The notes: generated by a model from the sequence alone, not told the origin. A stretch of 64,000 nt of DNA from Acinetobacter sp. ASP199 (GCF_022700675.1 NZ_CP062182.1:1426001-1490000); one strand, 5' to 3'; shown: positions 34,549 through 44,410, numbered from the stretch's first letter. A program made the numbers and translations.

Positions 34549-35250
34549 TTAAGCGACTGTAACATTAAACAAAGAACCGACCCATGCACTAAATAACATG
34601 GCAACAATCCCCCAAAGCATGACTCGAGCCGAACCTTTCCAGATACTTACACCGCCTGTATAACTTGCCATTGCACCCATAATCCCAAGACTTAATACGC
34701 CGACCAGCATCACACCTTTAGCGAGGTATTGTTCAGGTAATAGCAAAATAGAGATTAACGGAAACAGTGAACCGACGGTAAAGGCGGTGGCGGAAGAAAA
34801 TGCCGCACGAAAAGGCTGGGCGGAGGTATGTTCTGATATACCAATTTCATCACGGGCATGTGCATCTAAAGCATTGTGTGCAGTGAGCTGCAAGGCAACT
34901 TGTTGTGCCACCTCAGGGGCTAAACCACGCTTGATATAAATATTTTCCAACTCTTTCAGTTCATTTTCTGGGTGACGTTTCAGCTCACGAGCCTCCATCT
35001 CCAGATCATTTTTTTCAATGTCCTGCTGTGATTTGACCGAGATATATTCTCCAGCAGCCATTGATGCAGCTCCGGAAATTAATCCGGCTACACAAGTGAC
35101 CAACAAGGTATTTGTGGACGCACCACTGGCTGCCATCCCCACCACCAGACTGGTAACAGAAATAATCCCGTCATTTGCCCCCAGTACAGCTGCACGCAAC
35201 CAACCTGCCCGTTCAAAATAATGTTTTTCAAGATGATAAGAATGACTCAC
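34549..35250 (-). CDS. VIT1/CCC1-family Fe/Mn transporter
   Basis: Membrane protein of the vacuolar iron transporter/nodulin-21 family; bacterial members export or sequester Fe2+ or Mn2+. The family signature is the first helix region WLRAAVLGANDGIISVTSLVVG; a metal-binding cytoplasmic segment rich in Glu/Asp (SAAMASGEYIS-type region, seen here as AAGEYISVKSQQDIEKND) follows, then three more helices. I chose the GTG at 35250 (MSHSYHLEKH..., 233 aa), which has AAGAGA 7 nt upstream and gives the usual N terminus. The ATG at 35283 has a poorer site and adds 11 unusual residues. Confidence 0.86.
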   Translation of the reverse strand: MSHSYHLEKHYFERAGWLRAAVLGANDGIISVTSLVVGMAASGASTNTLLVTCVAGLISGAASMAAGEYISVKSQQDIEKNDLEMEARELKRHPENELKELENIYIKRGLAPEVAQQVALQLTAHNALDAHARDEIGISEHTSAQPFRAAFSSATAFTVGSLFPLISILLLPEQYLAKGVMLVGVLSLGIMGAMASYTGGVSIWKGSARVMLWGIVAMLFSAWVGSLFNVTVA

Positions 35251-35354
35251 GCTATAGTCTCTTTTTGTTATCAATATCATCATCTTATCTTTATTTTATC
35301 CGAAGAAACAGCTATTTATTTAATAAGCTCTTGCTCGAACCCAGGTCTATGCGC

Positions 35355-36026
35355 TCAAGTACTAATAAAGGTTGCTGTTACATTGATAGCAATAGCCAAA
35401 ATCGTGGTATTAAAGCTATAGGCAAGCAGTAAATGCAAAGTATTTAAAACTCGCATAGGTTGGCGAGTAATCGATACATCAGCCGTTTATGCGGAAGTGC
35501 CCATGATATAGCTAAAATATAAAAAGTCCGGATAGGTAGGATTTGGCGTATTTGGAAAAGCCAGTCCGCCATGTTTATGCCTTTCCAAGGCTAGATAAAA
35601 GTCATGAGCATAATGAATCGCAAAAATGGTATGCATCAGGAACCAAGCTGAAATAATCGTCAGGATCGATAGCAGCAAATGACCGGTTCGGATTGTTGCA
35701 TCTTTAGGTAAATGATTAATTTCAATAATTATGGCAATAAAACACATCACTAAAGTGATAATGACAAGCACCAGAATGACCCATTTGCTGGCATCCTGTT
35801 GTATGGCTCGTTGCAGGATATGGTCATGATCTATATGCCAGAGCTTCTTTATAGTGAAAAATAAGTAGGCATAAATGGTGATGTTCCAGCTCATCAAAAT
35901 GCAGGTAGACCAGGTTAAATGAGTCACTGCATGTAAAAGGAAATACCAAATGAGTATGGATGGAAAAATAATAAAGAAATAAAGTCGGGACTGCAGCGCT
36001 GTTTTTATATATTGGAAGAAACGCAT
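35355..36026 (-). pseudogene. DUF1345 membrane protein gene with in-frame stop
   Basis: DUF1345 proteins are four-helix membrane proteins of unknown function, usually about 220 residues. The ORF from 36026 stops after 179 residues at a TAA (35487-35489) within MGTSA-stop-TADVSIT. Reading straight through in the same frame gives 43 further codons to a TGA at 35355, including TADVSITRQPMRVL and LHLLLAYSFNTTILAIAIN, which is the expected family C terminus. In relatives the stop position is normally glutamine, so CAA to TAA is the simplest explanation. The truncated form loses the last helix. Confidence 0.85.
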
Positions 36027-36272
36027 GGGCTTTCCTGCATATCATGGGATGCCTTCACCTTCCAGTATAAAGTATTTTATTAAAACAACAGCAGATAAGA
36101 GTTTTTAGTAGATAAACGAATGTTGATTTAAGATGACGATAAAATGGATATTTGAAATCTAATCGCAAAAGAAATGACTAAAACGCTATCAGCCCAATTC
36201 TTATGAACCAGGCTGAGGATGTTTGTCTCGACGATGCACTTCCAAAGATTTAACTATCGAAGCAGTGAACAT

Positions 36273-36776
36273 TTAAGCAGTTTCTAATTGACCGATCTGA
36301 TGATACGCCCGGTTAAAATACACCAGGCTTTCTTCCTGCTGACTGTGTTGAATGGCAACAACACGACATAAGAAAACGCTGTGTGTGCCAACATTTTGAA
36401 TGTCTTCAATCTGGCAATCAAAGCTCACTAATGCATCGTCTAAAATCGGCGCACCTGTTTCAAGCGTGCTCCATTCACCGAGCTTGAAGCGATCTTCAGA
36501 GCTGAATTTACTTGAGGCAAATGCATTGGAGATGTATTCATGCTGCGTGCTGAGTACATTGACAGAGAGTACTTTATTTTTAATGAAATGTTCATGTGAA
36601 CGAGAGGATTGATTCATACAGACCAAAAGTGTCGGCGGTGTATCCGTCACACTGCATACGGCCGATGCGGTAAAGCCATGCATACCTGCTACACCTTGGG
36701 TCGTGATCACATTCACCGCCGTGGTTAGCAGGGACATTGCATTTCTAAAGTCTTTTGCTTCAATCATCTCTTTCAT
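36273..36776 (-). CDS. flavin reductase-like FMN-binding protein
   Basis: Member of the RutF/HpaC-type flavin reductase family, 167 residues from the ATG at 36776. The same frame extends to a TTG at 36818, but the family N terminus (EAKDFRNAMSLLTTAVNVITT) favours Met at 36776 or 36767. FMN-binding features include GFTASAVCSVTDTPPTLLVCMN and SVNVLS. Such enzymes supply reduced flavin to a partner oxygenase. It lies 88 bp downstream of the mesD remnant in the same orientation; because MesD/MesX is oxygen-dependent in published work, a former link is possible but inferred. Confidence 0.8.
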   Translation of the reverse strand: MKEMIEAKDFRNAMSLLTTAVNVITTQGVAGMHGFTASAVCSVTDTPPTLLVCMNQSSRSHEHFIKNKVLSVNVLSTQHEYISNAFASSKFSSEDRFKLGEWSTLETGAPILDDALVSFDCQIEDIQNVGTHSVFLCRVVAIQHSQQEESLVYFNRAYHQIGQLETA

Positions 36777-36864
36777 CTCAATTATATATACGATGTGCCT
36801 GTATTCAAAGGCAGGCAAATGATTTACGGATCATTTGCCCTACTCTGGTTGAGCCACGCTTCGT

Positions 36865-37908
36865 TTAAGCACCCAGCTCCTGACGAATAATCGCAGTCCC
36901 TGCGCTAAGCGCTTCGAGTTTGCCCCGAGCCACTTGACGAGACAAAGGTGTCATTCCGCAGTTGGTTGATGGATACAGTTTATCTGCATCCACAAATTGC
37001 AATGCTTTACGCAGTGTATTGGCAACATCTTCAGGCATTTCGATTTGATTGGTTGCAACATCAATCGCTCCGACCATGACTTTTTTACCTCGAATCAGCT
37101 CAATCAGATCCATCGGCACACGTGAGTTTTGACACTCAAGCGATACAATATCAATTTTTGATTGTTGCAGTTTAGGGAATGCTGTTTCGTACTGACGCCA
37201 TTCATTGCCTAGAGTCTTTTTCCAGTCAGTATTGGCTTTAATGCCATAACCATAGCAAATGTGTACCGCAGTTTCACATTTCAGACCTTCAAGTGCACGC
37301 TCTAAAGTCGCGACGCCCCAATCATTCACTTCATCAAAAAACACATTGAATGCTGGCTCATCAAACTGAATGATATCAACCCCTGCTGCCTCTAATTCAA
37401 GTGCTTCCTGATTCAGAATTTTGGCAAATTCCCATGCCAGTTTTTCACGGCTCTTGTAGTGACCATCGTACAGCGTATCAATCATGGTCATTGGACCTGG
37501 CAATGCCCATTTAATTGGCTGCGTGGTTTGGCTACGCAAGAATTTCGCATCATCCACAAACACTGCTTTTTTACGGGAAACTTCACCGACTACTGAAGGT
37601 ACGCTGGCATCATAGCGGTTACGGATACGTACAGTTTCACGTTATTCAAAATCCACCCCTTCAAGATGCTCGATAAACGTAGTCACAAAGTGCTGACGAG
37701 TCTGTTCACCATCACTGACAATATCAATGCCGGCATGGACTTGTTCATGCAAAGAGAGTTTTAAGGCATCACGTTTTGCTTCTAGTAGTTCTGCACCTTC
37801 GAGTTTCCAAGCTGACCAAAGCTTTTCAGGTTCTGCCAGCCAAGACGGTTTTGGCAAGCTTCCTGCTGTAGAGGTCGGGAGTAACTTTTCAGGTTGTAAA
37901 AGTGTCAT
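36865..37908 (-). pseudogene. mesD: mesD-like B12-independent methionine synthase, in-frame stop
   Basis: The core methionine synthase family (single-domain, about 345 residues, unlike the 750-residue MetE) transfers a methyl group to homocysteine. The MesD type works with MesX and does not use methyltetrahydrofolate. Codon 89 is TAA (37642-37644): the upstream part ends EGVDFE, and the same frame continues RETVRIRNRYDASVP and VFVDDAKFL without any indel, giving 347 codons in all. Downstream, the zinc-site regions AVHICYGYG, SLECQNSR and STNCGMTPL are intact. One base change would restore it. It follows the mesX remnant. Confidence 0.85.
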
Positions 37909-37950
37909 GTCTAATCTTCTTTCTCTAAATTCATTTAAATATGTGATCTA

Positions 37951-38849
37951 TCAGGCAGCATTATCTTGCTGAGCTGTTGCTACTTTAAAATTGGCAGCCC
38001 ATTCATCCAGGATGTCTTTATAGGGCTTAATGAAGTTTTCCTCTGTCCATTTCCCTTGTTTGACTGCCAGTTCCCCACGTTCAACACGGTCATAAACAAT
38101 GCGAGTCAATGAATAATCGCCATAGCTCAAGCTAGGCTGATACACCACACCTGCAGGTGAATTGGTGTTGTAAATTTCAGGACGATAGATTTTCTGGAAG
38201 CTTTCCATGATGCTGATCGCACTGATCAGTTCAAAATCGGTATAATCGTGCAGCAAGTCACCCGAAAAATAGAATGCCAAGGGTGCATTGCCATTTTCAG
38301 GTTTAAAGTAACGAACACTTAAGCCCATTTTTTTGAAATATTCATCGGTACGTGAATACTCATCATTGGTGTATTCCACACCTAATATCGGATGAACATT
38401 CGCGGTACGGTAATAAGTTTTCGTGGTTGAAACACTCAGGCAAATCACAGGCAGTTTATTAAATTCAGCTTTAAAGACTGCTGAATTCACAAGATGCTGG
38501 TACAGCTTGCCGTGCAGGTCACCAAAGTCGTCAGGTTTTTCATTGGCCGTGCAGCCGAGTGATGGCAATACCACACTGAAGTCATAATCACGTACATAAG
38601 ACGAAAAGCTATTCCCGATCATGCCTTCAATGCGTTCATTGCCATGATGGTCGATAACGGTACTTTTCAAGGTTTCAATAAATGGAAAGGTTTGACCATT
38701 GCCCTCAATATCAATTGACGAAGATTCTCATGACGGCTTGCGCCACGCGCCAAATTGGCAAAATTGGTGGTTAAACGGGTATTGTTTGCTGGCTCATAGT
38801 TCTCATCAAAACGAATACGTTTAATTGAACATTGAAATGCTGTACTCAT
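37951..38849 (-). pseudogene. mesX: mesX-like (DUF1852) gene, internal deletion and frameshift
   Basis: DUF1852 (MesX) proteins of about 325 residues are required with MesD. Here the first fragment (38849 to about 38715) encodes the correct N terminus IKRIRFDENYEPANNTRLTT through ASRHENLRQ and then runs out of frame. The rest, in another frame from about 38713, resumes IEGNGQTFPFIETLKSTV and continues to the normal end. Comparison with the remembered family sequence implies loss of roughly 40 codons plus a frame change at about 38711-38718. It cannot make a full-length protein. It is upstream of mesD and the flavin reductase gene. Confidence 0.85.
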
Positions 38850-38919
38850 GGAGATATGCCGCCCTAAATTTTTATAAAAAGCTAAATTTCTGTATGGCTG
38901 TATTTAAGCGTGAATCAAA

Positions 38920-38980
38920 ACATGAGTAAAACGATATAAACTCAGTAAAAGATGAGTTAAATTCATTTTATGAGTTTAAC
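38920..38980. promoter_or_regulatory. possible methionine-regulator site upstream of mesX
   Basis: This segment carries three ATGAGTnnAA units and an imperfect palindrome GTTAAATTCAT-TTT-ATGAGTTTAAC. TGAGTTAAATTCA (38953-38965) resembles the MetR box TGAA-N5-TTCA with one mismatch. A MetR gene is encoded 8 kb away. The assignment is tentative. Confidence 0.35.
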
Positions 38981-39108
38981 TGTAGCCATAATGAGCTACA
39001 ATCAAATAGAGAAATTAAGTTTTTAATTTATGTTATTCATCATTGTTCACTTCTAAACATCAAAGTGTATTATTGAGCACGATTTATAAGTAGTGACTTC
39101 ATTCTCAT

Positions 39109-39807
39109 ATGACGAATACCTTTTCTGGCAATACTCAAATTCAGGTGGTTTCAACTTTTTCTGAACTCGTAGATGCAAATTTTCAAGGTGAGATGAATGC
39201 CCTCTGCTGGTCTAGAAATTTGCCTGGTGATTTTAAAGAAATCGTCGCTAAACTTGATTTAAAAGAAAATATCACTGAAGTTTCTGTTGAAGATCTGTTG
39301 GCACTGCAGCTTTCTGAACAAGGTCATCTGGCTAGAGAAATCCTCTTAAAGGATATGCAGCTATTGACTGACTACGGCGCTTCTCCTTCCCTGAATTTGC
39401 TGAAATGCTATGAACGGGATGATGAGTTTGATTTCATTTCGACCGATGTCTATTCTTACCATGTGGATCGCTCACCTATCGAAACAGATACATTTTTATG
39501 TACCTATCACGGTGCCGCAAGTGACATTTTGCCAAATGATCAGGTTGAGCAAAAAATCTTGATTCCAGAAATCAGAGAACAACTCAAGCAATTACATGAC
39601 GGACCTGAAACTGAATTTGAAAGGTTTCTGGAAGAATATTTCTTTGATCTGCATTATCAGGCTAAAACTGATGCAAAACCTGTCAATTTAGGCTTAGGGA
39701 ATCTTTGGCGACTTGCTGTTGATCACCCCACACAACAGGCTTTACCTTGTGTACATAGAGCCCCTGTTGAAAGCGATGGTGAGTATAGATTGCTATTAAT
39801 TTGTTAA
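39109..39807 (+). CDS. DUF1826-like protein of unknown function
   Basis: A 232-residue soluble protein. I recognise DUF1826 features: a YHVDR motif (histidine and aspartate, residues about 121-125), LCTYHGA (about 133-139), and a C-terminal HRAP-x-ESDGEYRLLLIC. The conserved His/Asp pair may bind metal. In other bacteria relatives occur near zinc-stress genes, but no such neighbour is present here. It is divergent from the mesX remnant, 260 bp away, and ends with no clear terminator nearby. Confidence 0.6.
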   Translation: MTNTFSGNTQIQVVSTFSELVDANFQGEMNALCWSRNLPGDFKEIVAKLDLKENITEVSVEDLLALQLSEQGHLAREILLKDMQLLTDYGASPSLNLLKCYERDDEFDFISTDVYSYHVDRSPIETDTFLCTYHGAASDILPNDQVEQKILIPEIREQLKQLHDGPETEFERFLEEYFFDLHYQAKTDAKPVNLGLGNLWRLAVDHPTQQALPCVHRAPVESDGEYRLLLIC

Positions 39808-40308
39808 ATTACCTTCCTAAAGGATGGTAACTATGACCATTTATTCAGGTAATGATACCGAAAGAACATAATATTAGATTGTGTATTTATTAAAAAAAAC
39901 ATAAATATACCGTTAATTAAGCATCTTAAATTTGCATGGATTTACAGGAATATTCATTTAATGTTTATTTTTGTTTAAAATTGTTATTTTTTGTAGGAAA
40001 TTGCTTACATGGATTAGAGCAATTACCCTATTTCCTGTCATCTATATTTTTGACATCATATTTCACATAAAGAGTCAGCAAGGAAAGCTGATAATAATCG
40101 CATTATAACGATAATAAAGTCGATAAGACAGCGAACTTACCGGGATAGTAAGTGATAAAAGAAGAGACTACAGCCGCTAAGCCTTATAGTTTTGGGAGAG
40201 ACTATAAGGCTTTTATTTTTCTGAATATTTTCCCAAGTAAAACTATAGCATACTGGTATTTAAGTTTTTGAATATAAACATCAATATCTCTATCCCTTTT
40301 CTTGCTGA
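39808..40308. other. 500-bp non-coding gap containing a candidate small RNA
   Basis: No ORF of coding character is present. The left half is very AT-rich. The right half holds a structured segment ending in a strong terminator, listed separately as a candidate RNA. Confidence 0.6.
40060..40220 (+). ncRNA. candidate small RNA ending in an intrinsic terminator
   Basis: A 12-bp perfect stem (AAGCCTTATAGT at 40179-40190, ACTATAAGGCTT at 40201-40212) with a 10-nt loop and TTATTTTT tail is a strong plus-strand terminator. No plus-strand gene ends nearby: the last stop is at 39807. Upstream are smaller hairpins, for example ACTTAC/GTAAGT around 40136-40154. TTGACA at 40050-40055 is a -35 candidate, but no good -10 is correctly spaced, so the 5' end is a guess. 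A Hfq-type small RNA is the simplest reading. Confidence 0.4.
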
Positions 40309-41634
40309 TTAACGGACCTGTTCATCTGGTGACACACGCCAAATCGTATCTCCTACATCATCAGCAACCAATATTGCGCCTGATAAATCTACTGTTACAC
40401 CCACTGGCCTTCCTAATGCCTCTCCATTTTTGCTTAAAAAGCCTGTCAGGACATCTTGTGGGGTACCGGAAGGCTGACCATTACTAAATGGTACAAAAAT
40501 TACTTTATAGCCACTATGTGGTTTTCTGTTCCAAGAACCATGCTGACCAATTAGTGCACCACCGCGATATTGAGGCATTAACTCAGCTTTATAAAAACTC
40601 AAACCTAATGATGCCGTGTGGTTGCCCAATGCATAATCCGGTTTAATCGCCCGTGCTACCAGTCCGGGATTTTGCGGCTTTACCCGTTTATCTACATGCT
40701 GACCATAATAACTATAAGGCCAGCCATAAAAAGCGCCGTCTTTCACTGAGGTCATATAGTCAGGTACCAAATCATTCCCGATTTCATCCCGCTCATTGAC
40801 TACAGTCCATAATGCTCCACTTTGAGGCTGCCAATCCATGCCATTAGGATTACGTAAGCCAGTTGCAAATGGACGTGCCTTAGAACTGACCATATCAAAT
40901 TCCATGATCAGAGCTCGTCCTTTTTCTTGGTCTAGGCCATTTTCAGCTACATTGCTGTTGGAGCCAACTGTAATGTAGAGTTTGGTTCCTTCAGGATTGG
41001 CAATCACGTTTTTGGTCCAATGATGGTTTAAGGGACCTGCCGGTAAAGCCAATACTTTGCGACCACTTTCTTTAATTTGAGTCATACCTGGCTGATAAGG
41101 AAAACCTACTAAAGCATCTGTATTCGCTACATATAGTGTATTTCCAACCAGGGTCATGCCAAATGGTGAGTTTAGATTCTGCAAAAATACTGTTTTCTGA
41201 TCAGCAACACCGTCATGGTTGTTATCACGAAGTAGACTAATACGGTTAGGACTTGGATGAGAAGATCCTGCCATTTTCATCAACATTTTCATGATTTTAC
41301 CCTTAATCCCCTGACTATCTTCAGGCTTGGGCGGCGCATCGGTTTCCGCCACCAATACATCTCCATTCGGCAGAACATAGAGCCAACGTGGATGCTGAAG
41401 ACCTTTGGCAAATGCCTCCACTTTTAAACCCGCAGCCGGTGTAGGCATGGTATTTACTGGCCAACCTTTGGCTGGTGCGATATTAACGACAGGGAACAAA
41501 CTGGATTTGGGTTCAGGCAGCTCAGGTTGAGGACCATAACTGTCTGTAATTGGAGACTTGGATGATGACGTACATCCAGTGAATACCAATATCATGGCAG
41601 CACTGAGGATAGACAGTAAATTTTGAGCAGACAT
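40309..41634 (-). CDS. PQQ-type sugar (sorbosone-like) dehydrogenase lipoprotein
   Basis: Beta-propeller protein of the soluble glucose/L-sorbosone dehydrogenase family, expected to oxidise a sugar or polyol in the periplasm with PQQ. The 441-residue protein begins with a lipoprotein signal ending FTGC (Cys21). Family elements include [43 protein letters not shown] and [16 protein letters not shown] near the C terminus. It is transcribed alone, 190 bp downstream of the kinase/phosphatase gene. The substrate cannot be read from the sequence. Confidence 0.85.
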   Translation of the reverse strand: MSAQNLLSILSAAMILVFTGCTSSSKSPITDSYGPQPELPEPKSSLFPVVNIAPAKGWPVNTMPTPAAGLKVEAFAKGLQHPRWLYVLPNGDVLVAETDAPPKPEDSQGIKGKIMKMLMKMAGSSHPSPNRISLLRDNNHDGVADQKTVFLQNLNSPFGMTLVGNTLYVANTDALVGFPYQPGMTQIKESGRKVLALPAGPLNHHWTKNVIANPEGTKLYITVGSNSNVAENGLDQEKGRALIMEFDMVSSKARPFATGLRNPNGMDWQPQSGALWTVVNERDEIGNDLVPDYMTSVKDGAFYGWPYSYYGQHVDKRVKPQNPGLVARAIKPDYALGNHTASLGLSFYKAELMPQYRGGALIGQHGSWNRKPHSGYKVIFVPFSNGQPSGTPQDVLTGFLSKNGEALGRPVGVTVDLSGAILVADDVGDTIWRVSPDEQVR

Positions 41635-41824
41635 TTGGGTTCCCTGCTTTTTTGTTGTTATCTGCTTATCTTAAAAGTCTGTTCAAATGACAACTATAGG
41701 GTTCTTGTTTTATCTGGTTGTTAATTGATTACTGTGATTTTGACATTCAATCTCATGCTCTATTTGAGATAAAAACCCTATCTATTTACCTCTACATTTT
41801 TAATTATGGTTTGATCTTTCCTGC

Positions 41825-43549
41825 TCAAATAAATGGCCAGGCAATACTCAATAAAAATAAGAGCCCTAATATGGCGCAACTCATTTGCCAAAAACGTAAA
41901 GGATCACGTTGAATGATTGCGGGTGGTTTAGAATTTAATAATTCTTTGGAAGGATGCATGAGATTGTGAATGAGTTCAGACAATGCCTCAAAACGATGTG
42001 TCGGTTCGATACTCAGCGCTTGAGCCAGGATTTTATCTAACCATACAGGTAAATCAGGCCGATATTTCCTGATGGAATGATACTGAACTTTTTTAAGTTG
42101 CTTTAAGGTCTTACAGCGAGCCAAATCTGTACCATAAGGTAATTGTTTGGTCAGTAAATAATAGATCATCACCGCCAAAGAAAATTGGTCTGAATGCACC
42201 GACGGCTGATGATCAATAAAATACTCCGGTGCCATAAATGCCAAAGTACCGAGTGGCCGATTCGCATTTTTGGGGTTAATTTCTACCAGACCTCTTACTG
42301 CCGTTGAACCATAATCAATCAGTTTAATTTTTATGGCATTTTCTGCATTCAAAACCATAATGTTTTTGGGTCGTATATCCTGATGCAGCATCTCCAGTCG
42401 ATGCATTGCATTTAAGGCCAAGACCGTTTGTTGCACAATCGGTAAAATATCATCGAGCTTTAAAGGCTGTTCCTGACGATGCAGCCATTGATCCAGGGTT
42501 TCACCCTGCAAATATTCATAACATTGGAATAAATATTTTTTCTCATTGTTATGTGCATAACACTGCATCAGGTTGTCATGTTTCAGGCGTTTTGATACCC
42601 AATCTTCGAGTTGAAACTGCTCTACGGCATTTTCATCTTGCTGTAAATCTACCCCCAAAGTTTTTATGACCAAAGGCTGCTGCTGAGTATCGTGTGCCAA
42701 ATACAGGCAACTGCGATGATTCTGGTGCAAAATTTTATCAATCTCATAGCCTTCAAAAACTTCACCTTTACTGAGCTGTTGTGGAAATACATAATCCTGC
42801 TGAATATAAAACTGATCCAGTTCAGGTACTTGCTCTATACGGAGTATCTGAAGGCTTAAGTTATCATCACTGCCCTGTTTTAAAGCTTTTTCAACGAATG
42901 CTTGGGCAATTTGATTTAAATCCCCATCTGCTAAAGTTAAATCTAATAATTGTTGGTCTGTAACAAATTCATAGACCCCATCGGTCATGAGTAAAAAAAT
43001 ATCTTTTTCTTTTAAATCAATATGTCGATAATCAATTTCAATACGATAATCCGCACCTAAGGCACGGCTCAGATAATGCTCTCTTGAAGATAACCAAACC
43101 CGATGATCATGGGTCAGTAATTCAATTTCATTATCACGAATGCGGTAAATACGACTATCACCCACATGGAAAATATGGGCTTGTTGCTGTTTTAAAACCA
43201 GTGCAGATAAGGTACAGACATAACCTCGGTCTCTATCAAAACGTCCCTGACTTTGTTGCGTCTGTGCATAGAGCCATGAATTGGTCGAACGGATCACCCG
43301 TTCTGCTGAAGTCTGTGTGCTCCACGCATCTGAAGTAGAGTAATAGTCAGATAAAAAACTGCCAACGGCGGTTTCTGCTGCAAGATGACTGACATTACTG
43401 CTACCGATCCCATCAGCAATAACGCAGGCAATCCCTTTCTGTTTCAGTACATGCTCTTCAGGCAGATATACCCCATAGAAATCCTGGTTTTGTTGTTTAA
43501 TACCCGCAGTAGAATATTGCCCAATAGTGACTTTTAATGTTTTTTTCAT
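41825..43549 (-). CDS. PP2C phosphatase-Ser/Thr kinase fusion, membrane anchored
   Basis: One polypeptide of 574 residues with opposing activities. Residues 1-240 are a PP2C-type phosphatase with metal aspartates in ADGIG (Asp46), MTDG (Asp190) and GSDDN (Asp228/229). Residues 265-535 are a Hanks-type kinase with ATP-binding Lys296 (LVIKTL), catalytic loop HQDIRPKN (Asp391, Asn396), DYG (Asp412, in place of DFG) and APE-like MAPEYF. A C-terminal helix (about 555-572) anchors it with both domains cytoplasmic. It is 51 bp downstream of the formate/nitrite transporter gene, probably in one operon. Similar fusions accompany nitrate-assimilation genes in other bacteria, so phosphorylation of the transport pathway is a reasonable guess. 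Confidence 0.9.
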   Translation of the reverse strand: MKKTLKVTIGQYSTAGIKQQNQDFYGVYLPEEHVLKQKGIACVIADGIGSSNVSHLAAETAVGSFLSDYYSTSDAWSTQTSAERVIRSTNSWLYAQTQQSQGRFDRDRGYVCTLSALVLKQQQAHIFHVGDSRIYRIRDNEIELLTHDHRVWLSSREHYLSRALGADYRIEIDYRHIDLKEKDIFLLMTDGVYEFVTDQQLLDLTLADGDLNQIAQAFVEKALKQGSDDNLSLQILRIEQVPELDQFYIQQDYVFPQQLSKGEVFEGYEIDKILHQNHRSCLYLAHDTQQQPLVIKTLGVDLQQDENAVEQFQLEDWVSKRLKHDNLMQCYAHNNEKKYLFQCYEYLQGETLDQWLHRQEQPLKLDDILPIVQQTVLALNAMHRLEMLHQDIRPKNIMVLNAENAIKIKLIDYGSTAVRGLVEINPKNANRPLGTLAFMAPEYFIDHQPSVHSDQFSLAVMIYYLLTKQLPYGTDLARCKTLKQLKKVQYHSIRKYRPDLPVWLDKILAQALSIEPTHRFEALSELIHNLMHPSKELLNSKPPAIIQRDPLRFWQMSCAILGLLFLLSIAWPFI

Positions 43550-43600
43550 GCTGAAAGCTCAAAAAGGGATCTAAATGATCCCTTTATAAAATGGTGAATT

Positions 43601-44410
43601 TTAAAATTCTTTTTTTGCACCAGTACGAACATGGGTTGTGTAGAGCGCTAGACCAGTTAAAGATAAACCACCAACCAAGTTACCCAAAGCTACTGGCAAT
43701 TCATTCCATAAGAAGTAGTCAGCAATCGAGAAGTCACCGCCCATCATCATGGCAAATGGGAACAGGAACATATTCACGACAGAGTGTTCAAAGCCCATGG
43801 CAAAGAACAGCATAATTGGCATCCACATGGCAATAAATTTGCCACTCACCGTAGTAGACATCATCGCGCCAATGACACCTAAAGACACCATCCAGTTACA
43901 CAGCATGCCACGGATAAAAATAGTCATCCAGCCGGCGAATCCGTATTCGGCATAACCTAATGTCCGCTCCTCACCAATATGCGCAATTTTCACGCCGACA
44001 GGGTTAGGATCTGCTGCAAACCCCATTGTGTAAACTGCTGCCATGAGCACCGCAACCACTAAACAGCCTGTAAAGTTCCCTACAAAAACCAATCCCCAGT
44101 TTTTTAGAATACGTGCCCATGTCACTCCTGGACGTTTATCTAGCCATGCCAATGGTGTAAGCACAAATACACCTGTCAGCAAGTCATAACCCAATAAATA
44201 CAGCATACAAAAGCCAACTGGAAACAGAAGTGCACCAATCAGTGGCGATCCTGTTTGCACGGCTATGGTAATGGCAAAGACCGCTGCCAGTGCCAAAATC
44301 GCACCTGCCATAAAGGAGCGAATCAAAACATCACGGGTTGCCATATGAAGTTTGGATTCACCCGCATCTACCACTTTTTTTGCAAACTCTGCAGGAGCAA
44401 GATATGCCAT
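43601..44410 (-). CDS. nirC: formate/nitrite transporter (FocA/NirC family)
   Basis: Pentameric channel-type transporter, 269 residues with six helices. Conserved family elements include the N-terminal AKKVVDAGESKL-type segment (seen as FAKKVVDAGESKLH), GSPLIGALLFPVGFCMLYLLGYDLLTG-like helix 2-3 region (partial), NWGLVFVGNFTGCL, and FEHSVVNMFLFP. Nitrite is favoured over formate because the regulatory leader is of nitrogen-assimilation type. GAGG precedes the ATG by 8 nt. No nitrite or nitrate reductase gene follows; the only downstream partner is the kinase/phosphatase fusion. Confidence 0.85.
   Translation of the reverse strand: MAYLAPAEFAKKVVDAGESKLHMATRDVLIRSFMAGAILALAAVFAITIAVQTGSPLIGALLFPVGFCMLYLLGYDLLTGVFVLTPLAWLDKRPGVTWARILKNWGLVFVGNFTGCLVVAVLMAAVYTMGFAADPNPVGVKIAHIGEERTLGYAEYGFAGWMTIFIRGMLCNWMVSLGVIGAMMSTTVSGKFIAMWMPIMLFFAMGFEHSVVNMFLFPFAMMMGGDFSIADYFLWNELPVALGNLVGGLSLTGLALYTTHVRTGAKKEF

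Noticed and set aside
35175..35432. plus-strand ORFs of 66-85 residues near the VIT1-type gene
   Set aside because: Antisense to the transporter start and to the DUF1345 tail, which explain the region better.
38667..38849. 60-residue frame as a separate gene
   Set aside because: Its N terminus is that of DUF1852/MesX; only the last dozen or so residues are out of frame.
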